Assembly (NCBI GenBank): GCA_039105265.1
Contig: JAPFFF010000023.1
Location: forward strand, 2,348,584-2,412,583
DNA length: 64,000 nucleotides
Reading direction: 5' to 3'
From: Tritrichomonas musculus
Taxonomy: Eukaryota; Parabasalia; Tritrichomonadida; Tritrichomonadidae
This document shows positions 40,701-49,230 of this stretch, in pieces. Under the pieces are notes generated by a model, which worked only from the letters and a program-made list of their open reading frames with translations, was not told the DNA's origin and searched no databases. A program made the position numbers and the translations under genes. Numbering within the stretch: position 1 is the first letter of the stretch; each line of letters opens with the position of its first letter.

Positions 40701-42862
40701 ATGGAATAGGAATCAAAGCAAATAAAACTGAAGGAGCTAAGTATATAAAAATGGCAGCAGATGAAGGTGATCCTAATGCAACGCTATATTATGCAAACAT
40801 AGTAAACAATGACAATGGTGTAAAAGTTAATAAAGAGGAAGCTTTTCGTTATTATAAAATGTCAGCTGACTTGGGAAATGATGATGCATTGTTTATGTAT
40901 ACTTTTTTGCTTGATAAAAGATGCGGAAACAGCACTAATAAAGAAATAGTATCCAAAAATTATAAAATTCTTGCTGATAAAGGAAATATAAAAGCAATGT
41001 TTTTATATGCAAATATGCTCGAGAATGGATCTGGAATCCAAAAAGATAAGCAGCAAGCAGCACATTATTACAAAATGGCTGCTGATAGAGGATGTATATC
41101 ATCAATGAACGCATACGCCTATTTATCAGTGTTTTATAATATTACAAATGATGAAAAAGAAGCAATATATTATTCAAAATTGGCTGCTGATCAAGGAAAT
41201 GTTGAATCAATGGTTCTATATGCAGTATTAATATGCAAAAAAAATGAAGATAAGTATAAAAGATATGAAGCAATGAGATATTTAAAACAAGCAGCTGATG
41301 CAAACGAACCTCTGGCAATGCTCATGTATGGAATAATAAAACATAAATATAGCAAAAATAAAAACGAAGGAAATAAATATATCAAAATGGCAGCTGATCA
41401 AGGAAATAAAAAAGCTATGTTCACATATGGACAAATTCTATATCATGGTATTGGAATTATTCCTGATAGAAAGGAAGCAGCTCGATACTTTAAATTATCT
41501 TCAGATAAAGGAAATATTGATGCAGCTTTTAATTATGGAGCAATTCTAATGGAAGGTGGTGAACAAAATAAAAAAGTTGCATATAAATTATGGAGAAATG
41601 CTGCTGATTATGGAAATGCTAATTATACTTTTTCATATGCGTCAATGCTTTATAATAATCAAGATATTCCTGATGGTAAAAATGAATCTTTCAAATATTT
41701 TAAACTTGCTTCTGAAAAAGGAAATATTGATTGTATGCTCAAAATGGGAATCATGTATTTATATGGTGAAGGAGTTGAAAAAGATACAGAAAAAGGTATT
41801 TATTATGTTAAAACTTCAGCTGACAAAGGATATTGGCTATCAATGCATTTTTATAGTTATATTCTTAAAAAAGGTATCGGAGTTCCAATAAATAAAGAAG
41901 AATCTGAAAAATATCTTAAAATGTCTGCTGACAATGGGGAAAATACTTCCATGCTTTTTTATGGTGCCTTACTTCTTAATAAGGCAGATACACAAACAAA
42001 TGATAAAGAAAAATATTTGAAAGAAGCTGTATTTTATTTAAGAAAGTCATCTGATCAAGGGAATACCGTATCTATGTTTTTATATGGATTGATCCTGTAT
42101 AATAATGATTCCGTTTTAATAAATAAACAAAAAGCATCCTTTTATTTCAAACAATCAGCAGATGCGGGAAATTATTTTGCCATGCAAATGTATGGCAAAA
42201 TGCTTTTAAAAGGGGAAGGTATAAAAACAAATAAAACTGAAGCCGCCATTTATTTTAAAAAAGCATTAGATATGGGATATACAAATTCAATGTTTCAATA
42301 TGGCCAAATGTTATTAAAAGGAATTGGTATAAAAGCAAACAAAACAAGTGCATATAAGTATATTGAAGATTCGATGAAATATGAAATAATAAATTCAGAA
42401 TTAAGTATGAATTTCAAAATCACAAAAACATGGGAAATTAATGATACAATTGAAATTTTACCAAAAAATTTGTTGATAGAATATGATCAAACATATTATA
42501 ATGAAAAGTTTAGATATGGGAAAAGATTACTTAAGAATGGACAACATGAAGGTTGGTATTATATTATGAAAGCTGCTGATAAAGGTGTTGGAGGTGCTAT
42601 GTTTAAAATGGGAAAAATGAACTATAAAGGAAATCAGAAGTACCAAGCTGCCAAATATTTCCTTAAATTGATTGAATATAATGATAACAAGCTGGCAATG
42701 CTATATCTTGGACTCATGCTTTTCTTTGGTGATGGAATACAAATCGATATAAAAAATGGATTGTCGTTTATTTTCTTGTCTGTATATCAAGCATTAGTGG
42801 TGCTCATTTTATTATTATTTTTTTATTTTATTTACAGAAATAGAGATGTGTTCACAATATGA
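37727..42862 (+). CDS. Kinase - TM - about 35 Sel1 repeats - TM protein
   Basis: 1711 residues. Residues 8-275 are a TKL-like kinase: GKGSFGYVY, AAKEL (Lys41), VVHRDIKPLNILL (Asp132), DFGTS (150-152), APE, RPSF. Residues about 317-334 are a hydrophobic span (IIDFFSLLLFSLWLVHFSI). Residues about 365-1670 are about 35 Sel1-type repeats (AAKYFKxSADLGNxxSMxxYGxML), several with N-x-S/T sites. A strong span lies at the C-terminus (YQALVVLILLLFFYFIY, then RNRDVFTI). If both spans are real, the Sel1 solenoid is luminal or extracellular and the kinase cytosolic: a receptor-like layout that recalls ER stress kinases in logic and the HRD3/SEL1L protein in its luminal repeats (inference). The start is the only ATG ahead of the glycine loop. 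Confidence 0.87.
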   Translation: MEVIDISKFKMGKSLGKGSFGYVYTLKYEKYSDDKPEYAAKELKERKYIKDFQQEIKSYTKLSNPSILKCIGYSSKNLYGKNNPIIILELMKNGDLEKKIGKKFPSTRRYIILLGIAIGLKYLHSQGVVHRDIKPLNILLDDNYYPRICDFGTSKNSNVNLDHFFMDENVGTILFMAPEINNDNYNNYDYKVDVFSFSLVAYELLTNINLYYTDFFIKSKLRLKKSIEKGRRPDLKKISDKYIRDFLQKCWSSDPFKRPSFSKIVKELLNDRYMKYFEADKEKVSKYLKLFDEKLLNPNCYFEFQYKNNEIYEIRIIDFFSLLLFSLWLVHFSINSQNKIIDFVEVDVIVDDGFDKEQKFTIIDDNSQFIRSLAEAGNPTAMNYYGEDLLNYGRTKACKMKGIQYIKRAAKLGEKDAMFNYGLMLYQGKLISQNKVEACKYFLLSANLGNADAMYYYALMKENGDGVSYDIGDAISYYKKSADLGNVQSMFNYALIFKIGRYGYAINYTIAKKYFKKSADLNFVYSMPIYANMVRNTNKKEAMKYYNMSADQNYCFIKHQYAMMLYDGDFFNVDKKKAAKYLKQAADMGYDISMFKYASMLLNGDGIDTDNVKAAFYFKKASKIGNANAMFQYAKMLAEGIGIQENKREAVHYFKMAADLGNSDAMYEYGNLVIDSKVKEGLKYLKMASDLGNKDAMLKYGIFLLKNDMFYTNKKDAILYIKKSMDLGNPDAEIVYKKLIYEDNLFSNQKIKDIKKNADNGDAYFMLLYGTMLLKGDGIEVNKKEAAKYFLLSSEKGNINSMYYYAVMLLSGDVIPKNTKKALHYLKISADQGNVDSMFKFGKMLFDGNGISPNIKEAVHYLRAAAKKGNPDSMFLYGNMLLNGTGVQMNRTKAAKYFKESADLGNIESMVQYGILIIYENNFQVNKKEGARYIKLAAKKGNPVGMYHYGRINYFGNGGIPINYKKAAKYFKKAAIIKHIDGMFAYGQLLFYGIGIKANKTEGAKYIKMAADEGDPNATLYYANIVNNDNGVKVNKEEAFRYYKMSADLGNDDALFMYTFLLDKRCGNSTNKEIVSKNYKILADKGNIKAMFLYANMLENGSGIQKDKQQAAHYYKMAADRGCISSMNAYAYLSVFYNITNDEKEAIYYSKLAADQGNVESMVLYAVLICKKNEDKYKRYEAMRYLKQAADANEPLAMLMYGIIKHKYSKNKNEGNKYIKMAADQGNKKAMFTYGQILYHGIGIIPDRKEAARYFKLSSDKGNIDAAFNYGAILMEGGEQNKKVAYKLWRNAADYGNANYTFSYASMLYNNQDIPDGKNESFKYFKLASEKGNIDCMLKMGIMYLYGEGVEKDTEKGIYYVKTSADKGYWLSMHFYSYILKKGIGVPINKEESEKYLKMSADNGENTSMLFYGALLLNKADTQTNDKEKYLKEAVFYLRKSSDQGNTVSMFLYGLILYNNDSVLINKQKASFYFKQSADAGNYFAMQMYGKMLLKGEGIKTNKTEAAIYFKKALDMGYTNSMFQYGQMLLKGIGIKANKTSAYKYIEDSMKYEIINSELSMNFKITKTWEINDTIEILPKNLLIEYDQTYYNEKFRYGKRLLKNGQHEGWYYIMKAADKGVGGAMFKMGKMNYKGNQKYQAAKYFLKLIEYNDNKLAMLYLGLMLFFGDGIQIDIKNGLSFIFLSVYQALVVLILLLFFYFIYRNRDVFTI

Positions 42863-42931
42863 AAAAATTAGAAAGAGAACATAAAAATTTCAAAATTAAT
42901 GAAACAGTTTAAAAATATATATAATTATTAA

Positions 42932-43856
42932 GGGGGGACTCCCACTTTAAAAAAATAGAAATTTCTTAGATATTTTAAATTATTTATGAAATATTGAGTA
43001 TTTTATTGTATATAAAATGGTTTTTAATAATTTTTTTGATGTTTTTAAAAAAAAAAATTATCAAAAAAATGGGACCCAACCGTCAAATTTAAAATATGCG
43101 AATTATTAATATTTAAAGTATTTATGGCTAAATATTTATTTTATATATAATATGTAATTATATTATTTATTTACTATTTATCAAAAATTATTTAATATTG
43201 ATTTATTTACATTCAAAGTTAAGAAAAGTGCTCATTTTTTGAAAAAATATCTTGTGAGTTTTATTTTGAAAGATGTACTTAATATATTTCTTATTCCATG
43301 CTTGGAACTTTAAGTCATCATGTGATTTATATAATATTAAAAAATCAGTCAAATATTTTAATAATTGAAGGACTACATACATTTTAAAAAGCCTTTATGA
43401 AATTGGCGTTTTCCGATGCATTTCAAAATGTATGTAGTCCCTCAATTTTGAAGATTTACAACTCAAACCATAAATTTATTTTTAACATATATAGGAATAA
43501 ATTTCCAAGCATGGAATAATGATTATAACTAATATTCATTAAATTATTGAATATTTATAATAAAGTTAAACGTATTTTTTCAAAAATCAATTTTTTAGAA
43601 GGAAAAAAGTGTATGATGCAATAAGCGACTATATATTTAATATCTACTCTTAAAAGTATGTATAATCAGTAATATAAACTTTGAAAAAAAAATTACATGT
43701 GTGATATTATCTGTGATTTTAATTGCGCAAAAATTAAAAAAAAAATCATCAAAAAAATTATTAAAAACCATTTTATATGTAATAAAATACTCAATACTTC
43801 ATAAATGATTTAAAATATCTTAGAAATTTCTATTTTTTTAAAGTGGGAGTCCCCCC
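42932..43856. mobile_element. TTAA-flanked palindromic element (piggyBac-type MITE candidate)
   Basis: 925 bp flanked by TTAA on both sides (42928-42931, 43857-43860). Ends start GGGGGGACTCCCACTTT and remain inverted for about 120 bp with few differences. Further matching inverted blocks (CCATGCTTGG at 43295 versus CCAAGCATGG near 43505; GGACTACATACATTTTAAA at 43370 versus its complement near 43424) are centred on the same midpoint near 43400, so the whole element is one foldback. No coding capacity. TTAA targets are typical of piggyBac. It interrupts the ABC-transporter remnant on its right side. Confidence 0.85.
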
Positions 43857-44705
43857 TTAAAGATGAATCATAATCATCATCTTGACTATAATTATTTGTA
43901 TCAGAACTCTTCTTTTTTTCTTTGCTGCTATCTTGATCAACGTTAAATTTTTTTTCTTGGTTATAATCTTGTTTCCTTGAATTTGAACTCCTCTTTGGAG
44001 TGGTGTTACTTTCATCATCGCTAGTATCACTGTCATCATTGTCTTCCATATAATCTTGTTTCTTTGTATTAGGATCCTTTTTCTCTGATCATCTTCAACA
44101 TCTTTCAGTTGCCTCTAACTATTTCATAGTAAAATTGACGCTTTGCTATCAATTCTTTATGAGTTCCTCTTTCTACAATCACGCCAGTATCAAATGCATA
44201 AATTCTGTCTGCATTTTTAACAGTAGTTGATCTATGAGCTACAATGACAGATGTTCTTGTTGCCATGATCTGAACTTTTTTCTCACTAGCAGAATCTGAT
44301 ATTGCTTCATCTGTCATTAAAATAACTGGATCAGTAATTAAATCTCTTGCAATTGCAATACGTTGTATTTGACCACCACTTAAAGTTCTTTTTTTTAATA
44401 AAGTTCTTTGTATTTGCCATTTCAGCAGTATTTTCTACTTCTTCTATTGTTGCTTCTGGCTTTGCATACATGATATTTTCTTGGATTGTAAGCTGGAAAA
44501 GAATTGACCAACAAGACCAATTTATCCAATTGGATAGAGTGATCTAATATCATGTCCATCTAACAAAACTGCACCTTCACTTATATCATAAAAACGTTCA
44601 AGAAGTTGAACATATGTTGAATTACCACTTCCAATATGAATAACAGCGGTAGCTGTTTTTCCTGATTTAATTTCAAATGATATTATTTTAGAAACATAAA
44701 CATCT
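43857..44705 (-). pseudogene. ABCB-type transporter remnant: first nucleotide-binding domain and linker
   Basis: Reading the minus strand from 44705: KIISFEIKSGKTATAV, a Walker A changed to GSGNST (Lys to Asn), VQLLERFYDISEGAVLLDG, an in-frame stop after LYPIG, frame changes, then LSGGQIQRIAIARDL (signature), PVILMTDEA (Walker B), IVAHRSTTVKNADRIYAF (H-loop) and HKELIAKRQFYYEIVRG. An acidic, Ser/Lys-rich linker follows (to 43857) and ends in the TTAA element. Full P-glycoproteins have membrane domains before and after this part; neither is present. The original product would be a multidrug-type exporter. The loss of Walker Lys plus stops makes this copy inactive. Confidence 0.85.
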
Positions 44706-44989
44706 CTTGAAATTCATTATGCCTTGATAATCAAATAATGGAATTGTTCATTATTATTATTAAATGAGATATGATTAATAAAAAAATTTTAAAAATGTAT
44801 ATGATATAAAAAAAAAAATCATATTTTCTTTTTATTTTATTTTGTTATATTTAATAACAGTAATAAAATATATATTAAGAATTTAAGACCACAATATTCA
44901 ATAAATTGCTTTTGAAATGATTTTTTTATATTAAACAAAAGTGGACCAAATACACACAGAAATAATTCATAACTTTATAACACCAAAAA

Positions 44990-46843
44990 ATGGATCAAGA
45001 TGCGGATAGTGTTAGTCCAGAAATACCAGTAAAGCTTTATGTCAGAGTTATTAAAGCTACAAATCTCTGTATCAAAGAAAATGATATTTCAGAACTTAAT
45101 CCATATGTTTCTATTTATCTTAAATCTAATGAAAATATTAGGTACAGAACATCTGTTATATATGACAATCCAAATCCTGTTTGGGATGAAGTTTTTACAT
45201 TCAAAGGAATTAAAGATATTTTTTCGGAAGAAATATTAGTAGGGATAAAATCCAAAAAAAAAAAAGATAAAAGTGTCCTACTTGCCAAATTGGTAAAAAT
45301 TTCTTTCTTATCTTTTAATTTGAGTGAAACAAAAGAAGTTGAAAAACAATTACATTGGCAAGATCAAGATGTTGGTACATTGTATCTTCAAATAAAGATT
45401 GAAAAAGATAACTCCGATAAATTGCCAACACCGCTTAATACAGAAAATATCGAATTTGATATTGAAATTTTAGGCCAAATTTTTCTATTGACATTTCAAA
45501 CCATTAAATTTTAATGAAATTTTTAAATTTTTATTTTTAATGAAGTTTCTAAAGGTTCTATTACAGAAATTCCACTCATAACTGATCAAAAAGATACCGT
45601 TGAATCTTTAAAATTACAGTTAGAAACGCAAAGAAAAGAATTTGAAGACAAAATTTCAAAAATGGAAAAAGAACTCCAAACTAGTCAAGAAACAACAAAA
45701 AATCTTCAAGAACAACTAAAAAACAAAACAAAAGAACTTGAAACTAGTCGAAAAACAACAAAAAATCTTCAAAAAGAACTAAAAAGCAAAGAAGAAAAAC
45801 TTAAAACTAGTCAAGAAACACAAAAAAATCTTCAAAAAGAACTAAAAAGCAAAGAAGAAAAACTTAAAACTGATCAAGAAACGCAAAAAAATCTTCAAAA
45901 AGAACTGGCTGATTTGAAAGAGCAAATCAAAGAGAAATCTTGCAATCAAAAAACACAAGAGAATGAGATAAAAGAGCTCAAAATTCTCAAGCCAAAAGAC
46001 ATACAAAATTTGGAGGAAATAGAAGAGATTGGATTTGGCGGAACAGCCAAAGTTTTGAAAGTTGCCAAGAAGACGTTTTTTGCATTAAAACAATTGAAAA
46101 AAGACAGACTTGACCAATCCTCAATACGGCACTTTTTTGCTGAATATGAAATCATGAATAATCTTGATCATCCGAACATATTGAAGACGTATGGCATATT
46201 TTTAGTTGATAAAAAAGTGACACCTTCAATTCTTCTTGAATATTGTCCTTTTAATTTGGATGCATTAATCAAGAATAAATCACTCACAAAAGTCAAGATT
46301 GTTTGCACAATTTACCAAATAATTGAAGCAATGAAATACATCCACTTCAGAAAAGTTGTTCACAGAGATTTGAAGCCTTCAAACATTCTCATTAGCGAGG
46401 ATGGAGTAATTAAAATCGGAGACTTCGGAATCTCAAAATTAATGACAATTAAAGAACAATCTTCTACTGGCGCTAAAGGCACGTTCAAATTCATGGCTCC
46501 TGAAATTTTGAATGAACAAGAATATACTGAAAAAGTGGACGTTTATTCATTCGGCGTTTTGGTGTTTATGCTGTTGAATGATGGAAATTTGCCTTCTATC
46601 ATTCTTCGCGACATTTGTCTAGGAAAAAAGGCAGAAATTCCTTCATTTTTCACCGAGTTTTCAAGGAATTTGATTGAATCTTGCTGGAACTTTGATCCAA
46701 AAAAAAGACCTAGCTTCGATGAGATTCTTATTGAACTCAAGAAGAATAATTTCGGTTTGATTGAATTATCAGAATCTGAATTAAATGAAGTCAGAGAGCT
46801 TGTTCAAGTTCATGAATCACTCATTCCATCATACTCGTCATAA
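44990..46843 (+). CDS. C2 domain - coiled coil - TKL-like kinase, with an in-frame interruption at about 45510-45550
   Basis: 44990-45514 encodes a C2 domain (KLYVRVIKATNL, LNPYVSIYL, YDNPNPVWDEVFTF), a lipid- or Ca-binding module. After TAA at 45512 the same frame has two more stops, then stays open: EVSKGSITEIPL, a coiled coil built from tandem LKTSQETQKNLQKELKSKEEK-like units, then a kinase (GFGGTAKVL, FALKQL, HPNILKTYGIFL, VVHRDLKPSNILI, DFGISKLM, GTFKFMAPE, KRPSFDEI). The kinase and its lead-in (DIQNLEEIEEIG) closely match the clathrin fusion kinase (DIQNLIKIESIG). The gap holds TTTAATGAAATTT and TTTAATGAAGTTT, like the spacers of the 53-kb ankyrin gene, so it may be a short intron, or the stops may be lesions. 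The unbroken coiled-coil/kinase part could also start at an internal ATG (45662). Confidence 0.75.
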
Positions 46844-47178
46844 ATAAAAAATCTCTATAACATTTTATTGAAATTTTTATATTATCTTTATATAAAATGT
46901 GTTATACGTCATATTAATGAGAAATTCTTTTTTTATTTCGACAATTTCTAGAATTGATAAATTACTAATTTTTTTAATTATCTAATATTTTAAAGAAGAT
47001 AATATATTCATATCATAAATAGTGATTATGCTTCATTTAATTTTATTGAATAAAATTTATACTGACAATTTTGTGATATTTATATTTTAATTAATTCAAA
47101 AATAATTATTAATTTATATGGCTATCTATTTGTTTATTATAGTATAATATCTATATCTATTAATATGAAACAAATTAA
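46844..47178. other. Intergenic (convergent)
   Basis: AT-rich spacer between convergent genes. Nothing else seen. Confidence 0.5.
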
Positions 47179-47730
47179 TTAGTTAGTAATAAGATCAGTG
47201 AAAAGGAAATTGTTATTTTCATTTTCATCATCGAAAAATGAATTCATCTTGGAATATCCTTTACCATTCTTATTCTTATTCTTATTTATTTGTTTGATCG
47301 TATTTTTGTTTGTGGAAGGTAATTCTTCGGTCAACGTGAATTCGATTTCAAACTTCCCAACTGTTTTACGATCAGAGCCTTTCTTGCCTGATCGTTGAAC
47401 TGGCTCTAGCAGTTTTATTGTTTTCATTTCTGTGTTGGTAATGTCATTGAATTTGGTCGGGATTTGATCTTTTGTAATAACGGTCGATGCAAAAATTGGA
47501 TCTTTCTGTGAAAAACTTTTCTTCCTCATAACAATTAAGATTCTTTCCGTTTTTTCATTGATCTTGACTGAAAAGAATGGACGAGTGGTCAAAATCTTTT
47601 TAGCTTCAAAGGAGAAGGCTTGTTTTTGGTCACCTGGAAGTGTTGTAACACTAACACGGAGAGTGTCATTATCTTGAACTATCCCTTTCTGGAGTTCAAT
47701 TGATTGCATTTGGATGTTTAAGCAAAGCAT
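47179..47730 (-). CDS. Small C2-like protein, paralogue 1
   Basis: 183 residues. Beta-rich N-terminal domain: LRVSVTTLPGDQKQAFSFEA, PFFSVKINEKTERILIVMRK, DPIFASTVI, then GKFEIEFTL and a Lys/Asn-rich tail. It is a tandem paralogue of the gene at 48074-48730 (VSITSFPEENKQHF, DKIVIVFRKKN, DPIIASATI, GQMEIQLSF). The strand pattern and the late 'G-x-[FM]-E-I' strand suggest a divergent C2-like sandwich; the calcium-binding Asp pattern is not evident. It probably mediates protein contacts at membranes; the function is unknown. ATG at 47730 starts the domain at once. Confidence 0.65.
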   Translation of the reverse strand: MLCLNIQMQSIELQKGIVQDNDTLRVSVTTLPGDQKQAFSFEAKKILTTRPFFSVKINEKTERILIVMRKKSFSQKDPIFASTVITKDQIPTKFNDITNTEMKTIKLLEPVQRSGKKGSDRKTVGKFEIEFTLTEELPSTNKNTIKQINKNKNKNGKGYSKMNSFFDDENENNNFLFTDLITN

Positions 47731-48073
47731 TTTATTAATAATGATGTGATATTATGTGAATTCGTTTTTATACTTCGTCTTCAATTTTTCTGTATTTATT
47801 TTTTTTATTTATATTTATAAATACTTCAATATTGTTTTTTATTTATTTTATTTTACAGTTTTGTATATTTATAATTTCGTAAACCATTCATTATTTGTGT
47901 GTATCTTCAAATATTCTGGGTTTAAAAAATTTGAAAAATAAAAAATAAAAAATAAATCAAATAAAATATTTAAGAAAACATAATATTATAGGGAAAAAAG
48001 GAATAAACAAATAATAAAAGGCATTATTTATTAATAATATATAGTATACATATTCATGGTATATAAAATAAAT
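47731..48073. other. Intergenic, AT-rich
   Basis: Spacer between two tandem paralogues on the minus strand. No gene recognised. Confidence 0.5.
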
Positions 48074-48730
48074 TTATAATAAGTTAAAATTCATGCAACC
48101 ATTTTCGTCTGTAATTTGTTCGTATTTTCCATTCTTTTTAGGTTTACAAATTTTGTTTATTTTCTTTGTAATTTGTTTGTTTTCTTTCTTATTTGTTTTT
48201 TCTTTGTTCGAATTCAAATAAGGTGTTGAAAATGATAATTGAATTTCCATCTGCCCAAGAACTTTACGTTTCATATGTTTATTAGTTGTTACATTTGTTT
48301 GTTCTTTGGATTGTTCTTTGGATTGTTCTTCTTCAATTTGTTTTTGAAGTGGATAATAAATATCTAAAATTTTAACATCTGTCATTTTGGTTCCACTTGT
48401 CATTTGTTCAATTGGAAGTTCCGTGAATTTCTTTAAATGAATTGTGGCTGACGCAATGATTGGGTCTTCGCCTATGGCGTTTTTCTTTCGAAAGACAATA
48501 ACGATTTTGTCTGTCTTGGTTGTAATATTTAATGAGAAAACATGATTTGATGTATTAATTTTCTTGCCTTTGACATAAAAATGTTGTTTGTTTTCTTCTG
48601 GAAAACTTGTGATACTAACACGAATTGAATCTGAATCATGAACAAGCTTTTCTGGAAGTTTGAATGTCAACAAATGTATATTGAGGCCAATTTGGTATTT
48701 TGAATTGTTTTGTGTCATTGAGGAAATCAT
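48074..48730 (-). CDS. Small C2-like protein, paralogue 2
   Basis: 218 residues, paralogue of the downstream gene at 47179-47730 with the same strand order, plus a short N-terminal extension (two ATGs, MISSM; either may start) and an insertion of EEEQSKEQSKEQ-type charged residues before the last strand (GQMEIQLSFS). The C-terminal tail is Lys/Asn-rich. Function is unknown beyond the likely C2-like fold. The two genes arose by tandem duplication, now well diverged. Confidence 0.65.
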   Translation of the reverse strand: MISSMTQNNSKYQIGLNIHLLTFKLPEKLVHDSDSIRVSITSFPEENKQHFYVKGKKINTSNHVFSLNITTKTDKIVIVFRKKNAIGEDPIIASATIHLKKFTELPIEQMTSGTKMTDVKILDIYYPLQKQIEEEQSKEQSKEQTNVTTNKHMKRKVLGQMEIQLSFSTPYLNSNKEKTNKKENKQITKKINKICKPKKNGKYEQITDENGCMNFNLL

Positions 48731-49230
48731 CTGAAAAAAATAAAAATGAAGTCAAAATATTTCTGAAATATTTTCTCTGAAATCATTTTATTTTTTTCAA
48801 AATTATTGATAAGATATTCAATCGTTTATTTTTTTTATTCTTTTATTCAAACTTTTTTAATGATTATTATTCAAATATCCTTTGAATTTTTTCTATGTTT
48901 ATATAAATGGGAAAAGAATACTTATATCTCGAAAAATATTATGTATTCAAGATTAATAATTTAATAATATACAATTATTAGCCTATATAACCTAAAAATA
49001 TATATAATATTGGCGTTGGTAGGAATATATGAGAATTTCATTATTTAAGAAATAACTTTTGATGAATAATATTTCAAAGTTTCATTTTCATGAACTAAAA
49101 ATATACTTAGAAAGCTCATTTTTCAATTAATTAAATCAATATCATATGACATGTTTTTCATTTCACGAAATGATATTGAAAAAAATTTCCAAAATTTTAA
49201 AAATTTTATATTGAAAAGTTATTTTGCAAA
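48731..49230. other. Divergent promoter region
   Basis: 500 bp of AT-rich DNA between divergent genes (48074-48730 minus, 49231 plus). No specific motif can be defended. Confidence 0.5.

Noticed and set aside
45662-46843. Independent kinase gene starting at 45662
   Set aside because: The same frame is open upstream to about 45527 and is preceded in frame by a C2 domain; treated as part of one interrupted gene, although an internal start cannot be excluded.
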